Positions 1 to 13,638 of a DNA stretch of 64,000 bases are shown piece by piece. The stretch covers positions 201,333,494 to 201,397,493 of the forward strand of contig NC_059471.1 in NCBI RefSeq assembly GCF_018139145.2, written 5' to 3'. Below the pieces are notes generated by a model. That model did no database searches. It worked only from the letters and a program-made list of their open reading frames with translations, and had not been told where the DNA came from. The DNA is from Gymnogyps californianus. Taxonomy: Eukaryota > Chordata > Aves > Accipitriformes > Cathartidae. Positions within the stretch are counted from its first letter, which is position 1, and each line of letters starts with the position of its first letter. Made by a program: the position numbers and the translations under genes.

Positions 1-57
1 TCTGCAGCACTTCTTCAGGCAGACTGGAAACATCAAAATTTTCCACTTCTTCTTCTT
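1..57 (-). CDS. TBC1D22A: TBC1D22A coding exon (partial, runs off the left edge)
   Basis: Read on the minus strand, a pyrimidine-rich tract (TTTCTCTCTCTTTTCCTGAAA) ends in CAG, and the exon begins at 57. It takes one base (G) from the exon ending at 25606, so the intron is phase 1. The joined reading is CEYI-EEEE-VENFDVSSLPEEVLQ, with one base of the next codon at the window edge. This is the acidic linker that follows the FFVVFICEY strand of the TBC domain; in the family it leads into the IEADTYWCMSKLLDG helix, which must lie beyond the window. The acceptor is a ladder of five AG dinucleotides at 3-nt spacing, so the number of glutamates may vary between transcripts. The phase match makes the assignment strong. 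The true 3' end of the exon is not seen. Confidence 0.9.
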
Positions 58-3000
58 CTGTTTCAGGAAAAGAGAGAGAAAGACAAGTCAATGAAGTGCA
101 CAGAATAAATAAAGCAAGGATGAGGAAAATAATTGAAAACAACCACAACCACCACTTATCTTCTAGTCAGAAACTTCAACGCACATTTACTTTAACAGGG
201 ATTAAATGAATCATTTATTGCTCAACTGTGTCATCTAATGGCTTTAAATGTTAATGAATACTTAATTTCTTGCAGACTGTGAAAATCTCAAATCATGCCT
301 GGTTAACCAGAATTAATATATAATAAATTACTTCATTCTAAACATTTCACACCTGAAAGAGGATCACCAGAAGCACTTTGAGAGCCCTCAAGCTATGTAT
401 GAACAACCTCTGCAGAACATGTCTATGTTTGCATCATGCACAGCAAAATACGTTGCCAGTTTTGACAGAAGAAAAAGCTCTGAAAAATACTTTTTAGAAA
501 ACCAGTGAAAATTATTTAGAAAGCTGACTACAGCTTTTCAAGGAGGATTTTTCAGGCAAGCATTTGGAATCAGAAGGAAATCAGACAAAAGGAAGGAGAT
601 GATTCCTGCCCCCCACCCCAAAAAACCCCATGATTCTCAATACTGGAAAAGCATAGAACTCCAACGAAGTCTAATTCATGGAAACTGAGTCACACAAGTG
701 TGTTATAAGAAATTCATGTTTCGCTATGAACTGAAATTTTACCACCTAAGCCACGTTGTTTTATTTTTAAACCATGGCATCTGAATTAATCCATTTTGAA
801 AAGAGCACAGAATGTGCTGCCCTGCCAGCTGACTCCCAAAGCTCCCATACAGCCCCAGAAGAGAGTTTAACATGAGCTGGGAATGCTCTGAGTAAATGCT
901 GTAGCTTCCCTCTTGCAGCAGCTCACAGGATCTTACTGTACCAAGATAAGAATCAAAGCAGCATCTTTCCCAGCCCTGGCTTCTTCTCAAGGAGGGGGAG
1001 GTGCAGAAGAGAGAGGTGTTTGATTCTACTTAAACAGAGTATGATATACCAAAGAAGGAATTTCCTCCATTACACAACTGCAAGGTAGATTAGAATAAAC
1101 AGTAAGAGAAAACCAAGAATATGTAATATCTTAAAACTCCTCTATTATCTGTCTCATAGCTTTGCAGTATGTCATTACAGAAGCCTAAGTACATCTTTAG
1201 GTTGTCACATTTGATTATGCTACCTTAAAGCACTTATTTGTCAATTGGTAACAACCACGAGCATTACACGTTATAAAATAATTTTAACATACCAGCGATT
1301 TACCACTACTAGTAGACACTGGTAGCAAGGTGTTACCAAAGCATTCTTGTTTGCACTGGTGTCTACATGTGGGTGTGTGTCTTTTAAGGGATCATTGGTT
1401 TTGGATTGTGAAATACTAATAGCTGTAGGACAAGGAGATTAGGTTGTGCTAATAAAACATTAGTTAAGATATTGGGAAACCTGGTAAGTAAAACAGGAGA
1501 TTGCAGCAGAGACTCCATAAAATAAAAGCACATGATGATCTCAGAGGTGGCAGGACTGTAAACCATGCACTGGTAGTCACTTATTGGTGCCACCTTTGCG
1601 TTGGAGTACAGTTTTAAAAATCCAGTTTTTAAAAGAAGATCAACAAACAAGTATCCAACATATTTTAAATACCCTATATAATAAACTCAGATATAACACT
1701 GTCTTGCAAAACAATGAAGAAAGAGTGACTAGCAGACTGCAACAGCAAATTTCTTTAATAGCAGATCCTTTTGTGAGGAGGAAGAAACTCCTTACCCAAT
1801 GTCAGCAGCATATTCCTCCCAGCAAAAAGGAGGACAGACCTCCCAGAACTCAGTATCATACTCCTCTCCCAGCAATGGACAGCAAATTCTCACAATGCTC
1901 TGTGGAAAATGGGGGTAACATAGGCAGTAATTGGGAGGTAATACTCCCCTCCAACATCTTTCTGTTCAGTTCCCATCACTTTCTCTATCAGACTCCCCTC
2001 ATTAAAGACACCTTCTAGAACAAACTTGGGTTCATTTCACTTATTAAATCTAGCCCCTTCAGAAAAAGCACGTTAAGAGAAAAGCCTAGCATAATATAAA
2101 AGATAAAAGTTTTTTCACGATAAAGATGCTTGAATACAATGGAGATAACAAGAAAGGATTGAAGGCAAACAGACCAACATTAAAAAAAACCCCAAAACGT
2201 CTAGCAATGAAGAAACCTAACTCAGATTAGACAAGTAGCTAAGGTGATGTACATTTGGCAAAATCAATCCAAACTGAAATGCCAGTTCCGCAGCTCAAAA
2301 AGAAGACAACAGAAAGGTCCCTCAAAGTCCAAAAAAAGGAGCAAATTACTATTGCCAACATGTCCTTTACTAAGTCCACTAACAGAAAAATTACTAAGAT
2401 TACTCACAAGACTTACTCACAGAAAGACTGAAGATTATTGGACTTAACTTGGACAAAAAAAAGCCAATTTAAGATGACAAGTTTCATATGAACCTGTGAA
2501 AAAAATCAGTATTAAGTATCTACCTATCTACCTCCAACCTGATGTGCCTTGAGATTTTAAAACAAACAAGAAAATCCCACAATTTTCAGCAGATAAGCCC
2601 TTTTTAATAGTTCAGAAATGAAAATTAAGGATTAATATTCCCATTAATTTAGAAGAGAAAGACTTTTCCAGACAGAAAAGATGATGAATGATGTATCCTT
2701 TACAGCAGGAACACATTTTTTGGTATATCCTATACATGTTAGCTCATAAAAATGCCTTACAGTTATACAGTTTACGTTTATTATATATTCATAAACTAGT
2801 GCCCCAGGAAAAAAAGTCTAGTTAATATTTTTAATTTTCATTTTAATATTTTAAAGAGCGAAAAAAGGAGTAATCCATTCTCTCTCTGCCTCATAATGTC
2901 TACAGAAAAAACAATAAATGAACCAGAGTTCCTCATATTTATATAAAACACAAACATATATTGAACTTTATTCCCCTTGAAAGAAGCAGTCTTCAGGCCC

Positions 3001-6000
3001 TCCTTCACTAAACACTTGCTGAAAGAACGAGACTACAACTACTTAGACAGTGCGTTCCTTTGCAAATTTCCTGCCTTTGAGCACCTTTTCTTTTCATGAT
3101 ACTGCTATCACATTTCTGAACAAAAAGGAAGTTATAAACCATAGCACAACACAGTAACTATTCTACAGGTAGGCATGAAAAGATAACAAATGAAAAAGAC
3201 TTTTTATCTTCTCTTTCTCATCTTTCTTATCTTACCTCTTTTTTGTCCTTCTCTTTCAAAATCTACCATTTCACACTGTATTCTCATACCAGGATTTAAA
3301 CCAACAAAAAAACTGAAGATACACCTAACCATTGAAGGTGAGTGTCTTCACCTCCCTTCACAGCCAACACAGAAAAACAAGTAGTGACAGAGTATTAGCT
3401 GTCTTGTTCTAGAGTAGAAACCTAAAATAAATCAGGTGAATAACATCCAAAGAAAATCCCGTTTCTCGATATTAGCTATAACTTGAACTTAAAAGGATTG
3501 CCTCAGAATGCAGACCTCTAAACTGTGAAAGTCTACACTTCACTGAAATAAGACTTTAAACACCCATCAAAAGACTTCCCATCTTGTGACTGAACTACCT
3601 GCAACAAGGAAAAATGACAGGCTGCAAGAAAACAACAGCAGTTTGAGAAACAAGGCTGAAGCAATTTGGACAGCAAAGACACTCCAGCATTAATATTTTG
3701 GAAAAAATAGATTCTAATTGTTCTAGTAAGGAAGGACTATCAAATTAGAAAAACAATTTTTTAAATTTTTTTCCCACAAAATAGAATATAGCTTTTAAGA
3801 AACATCTTCCAATGGTTCCAATTACTTTTCATCACAAGTACGTTCAGCAAGCACAAATAGGATGTCAGGACAGGCCCTTCTGAAAAGAACATAGGTCTGA
3901 TGTAAATTCACTATTCTAAGTAGAATTCTCATTATTCCACAGGAAAAAAAAAATGATTAGAGATGGAAAGGCAACAATTATCAAGTTCTTTCTGCTGTAG
4001 TTTGGGTGATCCTATAAATCAAAAGATACAGATAGCATTTAGGAACCATCTGATTCTTTCACTAAAAGAATCCATAGTCCCTAAATATAATGTCACAGAG
4101 TCAGAAGCTCAACCATTACACAAATAAAAATAGCACTTTTAGGAAGTACTCATCCAGTGTTCTTGTTCTGTCTCTCCCTTTGGAAGAGACATCCAAGAAC
4201 ATTACACTTTTCTGTGGCTTATATTGACTGATCTCTAGCATCTTCATAAGCCTCTTAAATGTAAAACAAATATTCAGGATTTTCTATATGTTCTTTAAAT
4301 ATATAAGCTACTTCCAGTCCAATTTTCATTCTCATTGTGCTTCTCATGCATCACTAAGTCATCTCTTCTAATGTCAGATAATAAAGTTTTGAAATACCAA
4401 AAAAAAAAAATCTAATTAAATGTGTAAGAACTCAATTGTATTTCAATTATACACTAGTAGTACTTACTCTGTGTAAAACAACTGTCTCAAACTTTAGCTT
4501 AAAATTCTGCAACCAAGTATTTCAAAGAGTAAATCTAATTACTTAGAGGTATATTAAAATACATTTTTCATTAGATCAGGTAGGAATTATATTTTTGTGT
4601 ATGTTGTATTAACTGGTACTTTTTGATTTAAATGTGGTGTACGCTGAACAAGGAGGTACACTGTAGAAGCCATCCAGACACTAAATCTAATAAAGAAGGC
4701 ACAGCATCACAAAAGCCACCAAACAAGCAAGTGCTCAGTGATGTGGAATGGTTTCTCTTGCTTCAATTCACCTTAACTTACTGCACTTTGTTGAGGAAGT
4801 TCAAAACTGACTCTGCATATCTGAACGACCCTTTTCCACACTATAGCTGAAATAAAAAAAGGCCATCCATTTTCATGACAAGCTCCAATTAAGGAACATT
4901 TGATGGGCAGAATAATACACAAAATAACAGTTTATATATTTAACGTTTATTCATTTATTTGTGTGGGCACATAGTGCGAAGTGCTTCTTTTAAGGGGAAA
5001 AGCAATCAAGCCACGTGTTACTCCCTCTTCTTTTTTTTTTTTTTTCCTTCTTATCTGGATGAAGAAATAAACACTCTAGAGGAGTTCAGAAAAGAAAGAG
5101 CAGAAGGGATGTCAGGACAAACAACAGAAGAAGCAAAAATAACCATCCCAAAAGTACATGAGATATTATTTCAATTTAAGACTTGTGCTTGAAAACAGAA
5201 TTGCAAATTCTGGTTTTAGATAACTTTAAATTTATTTTCAATGAGTGAAATCTGAATGGACAGTAATATAAAGATTAAATAACAAGAATATGGGGGGAAA
5301 ACAGCAGGCCAGTGTGTACATGTGTCAATATCTGGGGGGAAAAAAGATCACTGCATAAAATTTCCCGATTACAAAGTCTCACAGCAACGTTTCTCATTTT
5401 CTTCAGTTTCCTGCAGAGATCTTTATCATGTTATCTATGTGATTTTAGAAGACAGCAAAATAGTTGCCTGGAGGAAAACTGCTGTAGCACAGAGTCAATG
5501 ACATGCTGATCTGAATATGTGCATTGCTGTAAGCATGGTATTAGCTGTTCTTTACTCATTCCCAGTGTATGCTTCTGAAACTTCCCACAGTGCGAAAAGA
5601 ATGAGTAACTTTTTCTAAACAGCTTTAACTGGATCCAATCCCATAGGCAGAGACATTAGGATAAAATGAAAAATTAAAAAAAATTATTACTTACAACTAC
5701 TTACGGTTTTATTTTTCCAATGACAGTAGAAAATAAATGTGCTAAACAAATGATAATGGCTTGCTTCCATTAAAAATAGGTTTTAATACAAGATTAAGTC
5801 TCATTGATGATTTTGGTGGAAGTTGTTCAAAATGTTACAATTAAGTTCATATCTGATCTCTGTCTTTTAGATGTATTTGATTTCTTCTAAAAAATGCTTG
5901 AATTTCACCTTTTCAGTACAGATCACGGGTAAAAACATCTGCCATTACAGACAGATGGAATCATACAATACAAATTATTGCATTAAAGAACGGGAAAATT

Positions 6001-9000
6001 TTAATTTCGGAGAGAATTTTATTTATGAAGAAATCATGTCCTGAAATAAAACTAAAATACTGAAAACATGACATTATTAAAATGGGTTAATGATATTGCT
6101 ACAGTAACTAGCAGCCCTCTCAATGCATCCAAATAGCCATCTGTGTCCAACTGTGTTCAAATGCAACCAACAGAAAGGCAACCTGCATTCAGAATTTCTC
6201 TATACCTGTTACTTACACCAACACTAATACTCAGTCTTTATAAAGTTGGAAAGAAATGAATGTAACTTGATAGTTCTACTACTTCATTACACTAAGCAAG
6301 CTCATACAAAAAATATGTCTATTAAATAAAGCATACATTCTTTCAAAGGAAACTAATTTTTAATGAAACAGACATTTAATTGGCTTAATAATGTTTTAAT
6401 TTTAGCTTTTTATGTTGAAATGGTGTTTCAGCACTCAGTATCAGGCAAAACTCAGATGAATTACTGGAGTGGGAGATAGGGGACGAGATGGATGGCGGTA
6501 TAAGAAAGATCCAGTGCTGAAGCCCAGAATAGACTGTAAGATCATCAATAAATTATGATCGTTCTTTAAATACACCCAATATACAAAATAATACACAGAA
6601 ATATTAGAAAGGTTAATTCTCTGAACATCTTAAAATTGTTCTTTTTTTAGCACTAATTTGTGTAAACGTATTTCTCATCTAATGTGTGAAAAGTATTACC
6701 ATATATTTCAAGTCCAAATTATATCGCTCTTACAGAGATGCAAGGAAATCATTCTGACTGTACATGCACAGGTACTTGTCTGTATAAAGTTTACTTTGTT
6801 GTAATCTACTTTAGATGTTGTATCTTCAGATAGACCTAACCTAAAAGTTACCAGCTAAGTATACAAACTACAAAACTATACTCATATGATTGCATGCAGA
6901 TGTGCACAGTAACATTTCCACATCTAGAAGAACTTACATACTCCACTTCAAACCCAGTTTTCAAAAAGCTTTATGAAACAGCTATGCAGTCACTGCTGCA
7001 CTAAGGCAATATTTTTCTAAGGAGATCAGGACATAGCAGAGCATTTAAATGTAAATTCTTTCAGTAACAACTACCTAATTAAATATGTACATAACTACAT
7101 CAGTATCTCTCATTGAAAAAAATCCTAATTACATACTTATTGATAGAAATAGCTTTTGAGCTGTTAAGGATTAATCACCAAAGTAAAAATTTCCATTTCT
7201 TTGTGATACTGCAGTCACAAAGGTAAAATTAAAAAAAATAAAAAGAACTCAATTATCTTATCAGTCCAGGTTTAGGTAAGCATGACCTTATTGCATTTCA
7301 AATATGCCCCTATTACCAGTCATGTTCTCACAGACACAATGTATTGTTGACTTGTCTGTTTTAACACTGTTAATAATCTTACACTTGTTTTCAGTTGATC
7401 TGCCACAATTTCCTTAAGATGCAATAGGAAGCAAGATAAATACCTTTACACACCAGCATAAGAATGATGTTTTAAACATTAATCATTTTACTTGATTAGT
7501 ATTAATTCTCTAAATAATTTTACTGCACATGGGGAATGTTATAATCTCCTTTGACCTGGATAACAAGGCAAATCACCATCTTCAAAAACACTGTAAGCTT
7601 GATTACTTTGACCTAACTTTTATGCTCATCAAAACTAATGTATGACCCTGCAAGTACTCTCAATTTGTTCTGTCACAAAAGAGTAAACACTTCATATACT
7701 TGTTCTCTAATTCCAGATTCTGCATAACAGTAACCAGTAAATCATTGAGAGACTTCCTTCAGTGGGCCTACATGCTTGCCAGTAAGATTTTTCTACTCAG
7801 GCTTTTTCTAGACTAGATTTTAACAGCAATTTTTTTTCCCCCAACACTACGTAGTACAGAACTTGCCCTTAATTCCTATTCATAACCCACTGCACAGACC
7901 TACAGAGAAATAGGCTTGTTTTTAAGAATGATAAATTTATTTGAAAAATAGGGAAAGTCTCAGCTCATGTTGTAAATTAAACAAAAGACATCGGTTCCTC
8001 GTAGGCTGCAGACTGAGATTACTGCTCAACAATTCAGCTATGAGAAAGATGAAAAATATCTTTACTACTTCAACAACTCTACCACCAAAACAGGGTATGA
8101 AAGAGAACTAAGTAAAGCAGGTGGCACCAACAGGTCTTTGACCCACAGAACTTGCATAATGCCAAATACAAGACTGGCAACCTCTTACACAGGTGAGAAA
8201 TCTGGCCAGTAAACACAGTTTACATTTAGAAAAAAAGGTATAAGCCACATCCTTGAGTATGACATTATTGTGAAACAGGAGTCTTCAAAGCTTATAAGAT
8301 GACAGCTTATCTTAAAAATGTATTTTAGCAACAATGAAGAACACAATGTTCAGCACAAATTCTTCTCAGAATAATCACTTCAATAGGTTTGCTGCTCTCA
8401 ACGAAAACAGACTGCCAGGGAGAAGTGGTGCATGCGATACCAAGTTACAGCACTAGTAATTAGTATCAAGTATGCATGATGAGCACAGGATGCTGATCAG
8501 CGTTTTCTTAAAATACCTGATAAGGGAGTTTCCTGAGAAATCCAAAAGGTGCTTGGAGAACAGGAAATGAAAGATTAAAGGTTGAACATGTCTCCCAAAT
8601 CACATTTTTTAATTACCTAGTTTGTGCTTATCATTTAATTTTTTAAAGCATCAAGCCTCTGTGTGCGCATACACACAAACACGCAGAGCACAAAACAGCA
8701 AGAATGGGACAAGAGTAAAACATAGTGTGGTCAAACAAGTCTAAAGCAAGCCTCAGGAACACAGGCCTTGCCTGTGTTAAGGTACAGGACTGATTACAGA
8801 GCTATTTTAGAGACAGTCACTCTAGCACTGTATTTTTTAAAATGGAAGAGCCTTCAAAAAGAATCTGTAAATTAATGTAGATTTAAAAAGGAATTATTTA
8901 TTGGACAGGGAAAAAAAAAACTGCATTAAAGGCCAAAATGTATTTAAAAGATAAAAAAACAGTCTATGTATCTGCATATGCAAGGCTGAATTTTAAAAGT

Positions 9001-9016
9001 ATTGAAAATTAATATT

Positions 9017-9046
9017 TCTTACCTGAAACTATAGAAAAAAAATTGT
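9017..9046 (-). promoter_or_regulatory. Candidate recursive (zero-length exon) splice site
   Basis: On the transcript strand the sequence reads a T-rich tract, then CTATAGTTTCAG directly followed by GTAAGAAAT. A good 3' splice site is therefore immediately joined to a near-consensus 5' splice site, with the junction between 9023 and 9022. That is the architecture of recursive splice sites in long introns. The site lies 16.6 kb into the 25.5-kb intron. It could equally be a cryptic donor or chance; no transcript evidence is available here. Confidence 0.35.
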
Positions 9047-10124
9047 CTTGCATGTAATTACTTAATATTAAAAGGTAGGCAAAGAGAACTCATTTGAACA
9101 ATCCCATAAACAGTAGTATGTTTAATACATTGCCTAGATAACTTAACCAGGCTAAAGGTTCAACTTTAACTTGGATAAATATAAAAATAATAAAAATTAT
9201 CAAAGAAATTGTATGTACACAGAAAAACTTTTAAAAATTCAGAAGTTTAATTTTTTCAGTGATGAAAGACTGAAAAATTTGCCACTGTCAAGTAAGCTCA
9301 GCAACCATTTACATAGGACAATAACTCCATATAAGTATAAATTCACCCACTCCTGAAGAAATTTTTACTTTAACCTGTTACTGTCATTGAACTGAACAAC
9401 TAAATAAATTCTCAAAGAAAAATGGATGGCAGAGGAAATAACTGTTCTTCAGTGACATTGTATGCACAAGTCTATGATAGTGGCAGTTTGCTGCAAATTC
9501 AAACTATGCGATATTGGTCAAATTTCTTCATCAAAATGACATGCTTCCTTATTTTGTAATCTCCCACGTCATTCACAGCTAATAAGAAAGAAATGCATCT
9601 TACAGAGTTCTTGCCTTATTTACAACAGAACCTAAGTACCATACATTATTTGTGCTTTTTAGCACAAATTGCATATACTGAACTAAAAGAAGCATATTTC
9701 AGCAGAATGAACTCTGACTGCACAGGCAACACTTCTTCTTATATTGTTGTGTGCATTCCTTAACTATCTTAATGTGCTGTGATTTACAATTTCCTAATGA
9801 AACTCCTACATAGGCATCTGTGGCAAACAAGCCAAAAGGCTTGCTTTATTCATGAGATTCAATCATATTTTTACATACTGTATAGGTATTTATCATGAAG
9901 ATGAAGAAATAATCATGCCACATGGTACAACCTCTAGGAAAAAAACCTGCTCCATCTATTAAAAAATAAGAGTACGGTATCTTTATTTTTCTTCCCCTAT
10001 GCTCCTGTAAGAAACGTAGTCTCTTTAAATTAGAGTTGTACTGTAATAAAGTAAATTTTTATCTTACAATTAACTAAAGACAGAACATGCAAATCAGTAC
10101 AGAAACGTCTTTGATGAGAATACA

Positions 10125-10490
10125 ATTCATAGACTCATAGAATGGTTTGGGTTGGAAGGGACCTTAAAGATCATCTAGTTCCAACCCCCCTGCCATGGGC
10201 AGGGACACCTTCCGCTAGACCAGGTTGCTCAAAGCCCCATCCAACCCGGCCTTGAACACTTCCAGGGATGGGGCATCCACAACCTCTCTGGGCAACCTGT
10301 TCCAGTGCCTCACCACTGTGCCTTTACCACAGCAAAGAACTTCTTCATTACATCTAATCTAAGTCTACCCTCTTTCTGTTTGAAGCCATTACCCCTTGTC
10401 CTATCACTGCATGCCCTTGTAAGAAGTCCCTCTCTGGCTTTCTTGCAGGCCCCCTTTAGGTACTGGAAGGCTGCCATAAGGTCTCTTCTT
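10125..10490 (-). mobile_element. CR1 LINE, 3' end fragment
   Basis: The plus strand shows the reverse complement of a CR1 3' terminus. It opens with a degenerate ATTCATAGACTCATAGAATGG tail, then the GTTTGGGTTGGAAGGGACCTT block, and continues through CCATGGGCAGGGACACCTT and the AGGTTGCTCAAAGCCCCATCC region. It stops near 10490, where the match to other CR1 copies breaks off. This is a 5'-truncated, non-autonomous copy of about 365 bp that keeps only the ORF2 C-terminus and 3' UTR. It lies in the same orientation as TBC1D22A. Boundaries are approximate to about 10 bp. Confidence 0.95.
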
Positions 10491-12269
10491 CATAAGACTA
10501 TAAATTATTTTAAAAGTATTGGGTTTTATCAAAACTAATGTGCTATAAAAGCATTAAATATTTTCTGTTTCTATGAAATAAGGCAATTAAACCATATAGA
10601 AGAAAAATTGTTTTGCAAAAAAACTCCTTTTTTTTTCCTTTTTTTTGGTTATTGTGCTTAAGTACTTAATTTTTCACTTCTGCTTTATAGTTTGTTTTCC
10701 ACAGCTTAAAGTAGAAATTAAAAAATTCATATTTCCCAAATTAAAAACAAGGAAAAAATCCCCATGCTGATGAAAAAGACGAATTACTTTTTGATTACTA
10801 GGATTAAAAAAGGTTTGCATTTAAACTACAAGCAAAGCCTACTCAATTTAAAGTTTCAGCATACAAACTTCTGACAACTGTATTTGAATTGGTTTGAAAT
10901 CTGTAAAACATTATCAACTAACGATGTATCTCACTGAATATAAGACAAGAAAAGCTGTTTACAACTCTGTTTAAAGCTCTGATCCACCTAATTTGAAAAC
11001 CTTCTTAGATCTTGAGATGCTACCGATCTATGCAACAGTATTTGAATGTTACATTTCTGACATTTGTACAGCATGTTATCATTGCTTAAGTAATTCTTTC
11101 TCTTTTAGCTTTTCTTCCTGCAAGTTACTTCATAATAAACACACAAAGTTGTGATATTTTGATGCCAAAAGCCATTAAAGTAATTTCCCAGTCTGTTGGA
11201 AAGCATGCTTGAGAAGATTTAGATCTGCGCCTCTGTGCTGCTTCACTATAGAAAGATGATCATTAATTATAACTATATGGAGACCATGGGGAGAGTAAAA
11301 TGAATGCACAAGCCAGAACTAAAGTATGCTGCTCCCTTTGGAATACAAGTCTCTCCCACAGTTACATTAATTGTAATTAACTTTCTCCTCCTTCACAATT
11401 CATTCATTTTTACACCTGCAGAAATCTTTTGGTTTCTCTTCAATTTCATTTTACTGCTTCTACCATTATTCAAGATCTTGTTTTCCATTTATTCCCATGA
11501 CCCAACATTTCCAGTTTGTAGTTTCAAATAAAATACTTTTCACTAACATCTCATGACTTCCTCACAGTACAAGTCTATTAGTTTCTTAACTGCCTTCAAA
11601 AATGAGACTACATAAACCACAGAAGGTATTTGAAACTTAACAGAAATGCATTATTTTTAAGGTAACATTCATATTATCAAATTCATTTAATTATTAAAAT
11701 TCTGGGAGTGTGCACTAAGCATCATGAAATAACACGTCTTCTTTAGACAGATGCATTTAAAAATTTAGAAATGCATATACAGATGCAAAACAAACTTTAA
11801 AAATAGATAAAGTCCACATCAGTAATCATATTTATACACTTAAACACATCATCCTATGCACTAAAATAGGATTTTCCTTAGCAGAATTTTTTTTTATATA
11901 CATGGGGAATAAAAATCCTTTTTCCTCCAGTGCTCTTTAGCATATCTCAGAGAAAAAAAAAAAACAGAGAAGAACTAGAAGTAAATACTTGAATAATACA
12001 AAAAGATTTGCCTGTTAAATCACAATCTGAGTTAGCTGAAAACCTCAAATACTTAAAAATCAGTAGAAAAGACTAGTTCTGACTTACTTATTCTGATTAC
12101 TAATGACAAAAGTTTTGAGCTTGTTTTTTCTTACGAAAATGTAAATTAATATTTAATATAGAGTACAGTTAGATACTAGGCTAGAAGAAAATCCATATTA
12201 AGCTCTGAACTACCCGAGGCACTTGAAGTAGAACACAAGCAAGATTGTGGATCTCCAGCTGAAGAACAG

Positions 12270-12470
12270 TATAGAATCATAGAATGGTTTGAGCCGGAAG
12301 GGACCTTAAAGATCATCCACTTCCAACCCCCCTGCCATGGGCAGGGACATCTTCACCTAGACCAGGTTGCTCAAAGCCCCGTCCAAGCTGACCTTGAACA
12401 CTTCCAGGGATGGGGCATCCACAACTTCTCTGGGCAACCTGTTCCAGGGTCTCACCGCCCTCACAGTAAA
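12270..12470 (-). mobile_element. CR1 LINE, short 3' end fragment
   Basis: This is a second reverse-complemented CR1 tail. It begins ATAGAATCATAGAATGGTTTGAG and closely parallels the copy at 10125-10490 up to the CTCACCGCCCTCACAGTAAA segment. It is only about 200 bp long, so it is a severely 5'-truncated insertion in gene-sense orientation. It is followed at 12478-12528 by an A-rich simple stretch (AAAATAAAATAAAAATC). It carries independent substitutions (GAGCCGG for GGGTTGG), so it is a separate insertion rather than a duplication of the neighbour. Confidence 0.93.
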
Positions 12471-13579
12471 CTTTGCTTTAAAAGAAAAAATCAAAATAGA
12501 ATAAAGTAAAATAAAATAAAAATCACATAGCTAATGGAGCATTTGTTATGGCCTCACAGACTTACTTGGAGAGAATGGAAATGCCTGGTAGTAGTAAAAT
12601 GATGTGGAATAAACTTTCAGGAAGAACAGAGACAGCAGAGACAATCTGTAGTCTAAGAAGCAATTCTGCTCACCAGTCAGCAGAAATAGAAGACAAACTA
12701 GTATAATTATGCTACCTCAGCATTTTTATAACTCATGTGTTTAATCACAATATAGAATTAAATTAATGAAACTTAAAGGTCTTGAAGAGTTCCTGTAGTA
12801 AAACACAGAAGGTAGCATGCTGAGTAACTCAAACTGGATGAATCTCTCAGTGAGCTGAAACCGTATAGGCAGAAATAAAAAAAAGCATAGTCAGAAAAAA
12901 AGCAAGGCAGGGTTTGGAACATGAACATGTACCTTGTCACACCAACTGACTTATTAGGGAGAAGAACACAAGACAATTTTACAGACACAAAAGCTGTTTT
13001 CATGAAGAGATATTACCACATTATAGAAACATTAATTTCATTTTGTTAGAAACCTTTGATTAGTCCCATTTGACCTTAGAAATTTCTTATTAATTTAGAG
13101 GTTTGTTCTATACATCTCTTATAGCAAAAATACAAAAGAATTCCTCTGATTCTGTCCATAAGACAGGGTCTGGAAAGTTTCTTCACAGGAAACATCTAAG
13201 CAAAGAATCCATGCAGCTCCTCCGCTATGGGGTGACATTTCATAGGTTCCCTTCCCACCTCTGTCAGACTTTTTGACTCTTTGATAGGCTTCCTGGCACT
13301 GATATGATTGAAGAAACTTTATTAGTAACTTTCAAGTCCCTACCTGGCTGTTCCTCTAAAATGTAAAACCATGATAGTCATCTAAAAGGAGATATAACTT
13401 CCTGGACTTATAAACTCCTTTCCATGCTTCACATTTTGATTCTGCTTTTCAAAAAAGTCTTCACACCACAGCTCTACTACGAATAACAAATGGAGGCTGG
13501 GCCATACATTGTAACATACTGATCAGTAGTCTTAACATACTCTTCTTTCATATGATACACAAGCATGCAGACAAAGACT

Positions 13580-13638
13580 AAAAAAAAAAAAAAAACCACC
13601 AAAAAAACAAACAACCACCCCAAAACCAACCCAAAACC
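13580..13638. repeat. A16 run followed by A/C-rich low-complexity tract
   Basis: Sixteen A residues run into a CCACCAAAAAAACAAACAACCACCCC type stretch. It is one of about nine such tracts in the window (G/T-rich on the other strand). It has no fixed repeat unit, so it is low complexity rather than a microsatellite. Confidence 0.85.

Noticed and set aside
1584..2018. 144-codon plus-strand open frame
   Set aside because: It also starts with TTG, has low-information Gln/Ser/Pro-rich composition and no recognised domain, and lies deep in an intron of a minus-strand gene.
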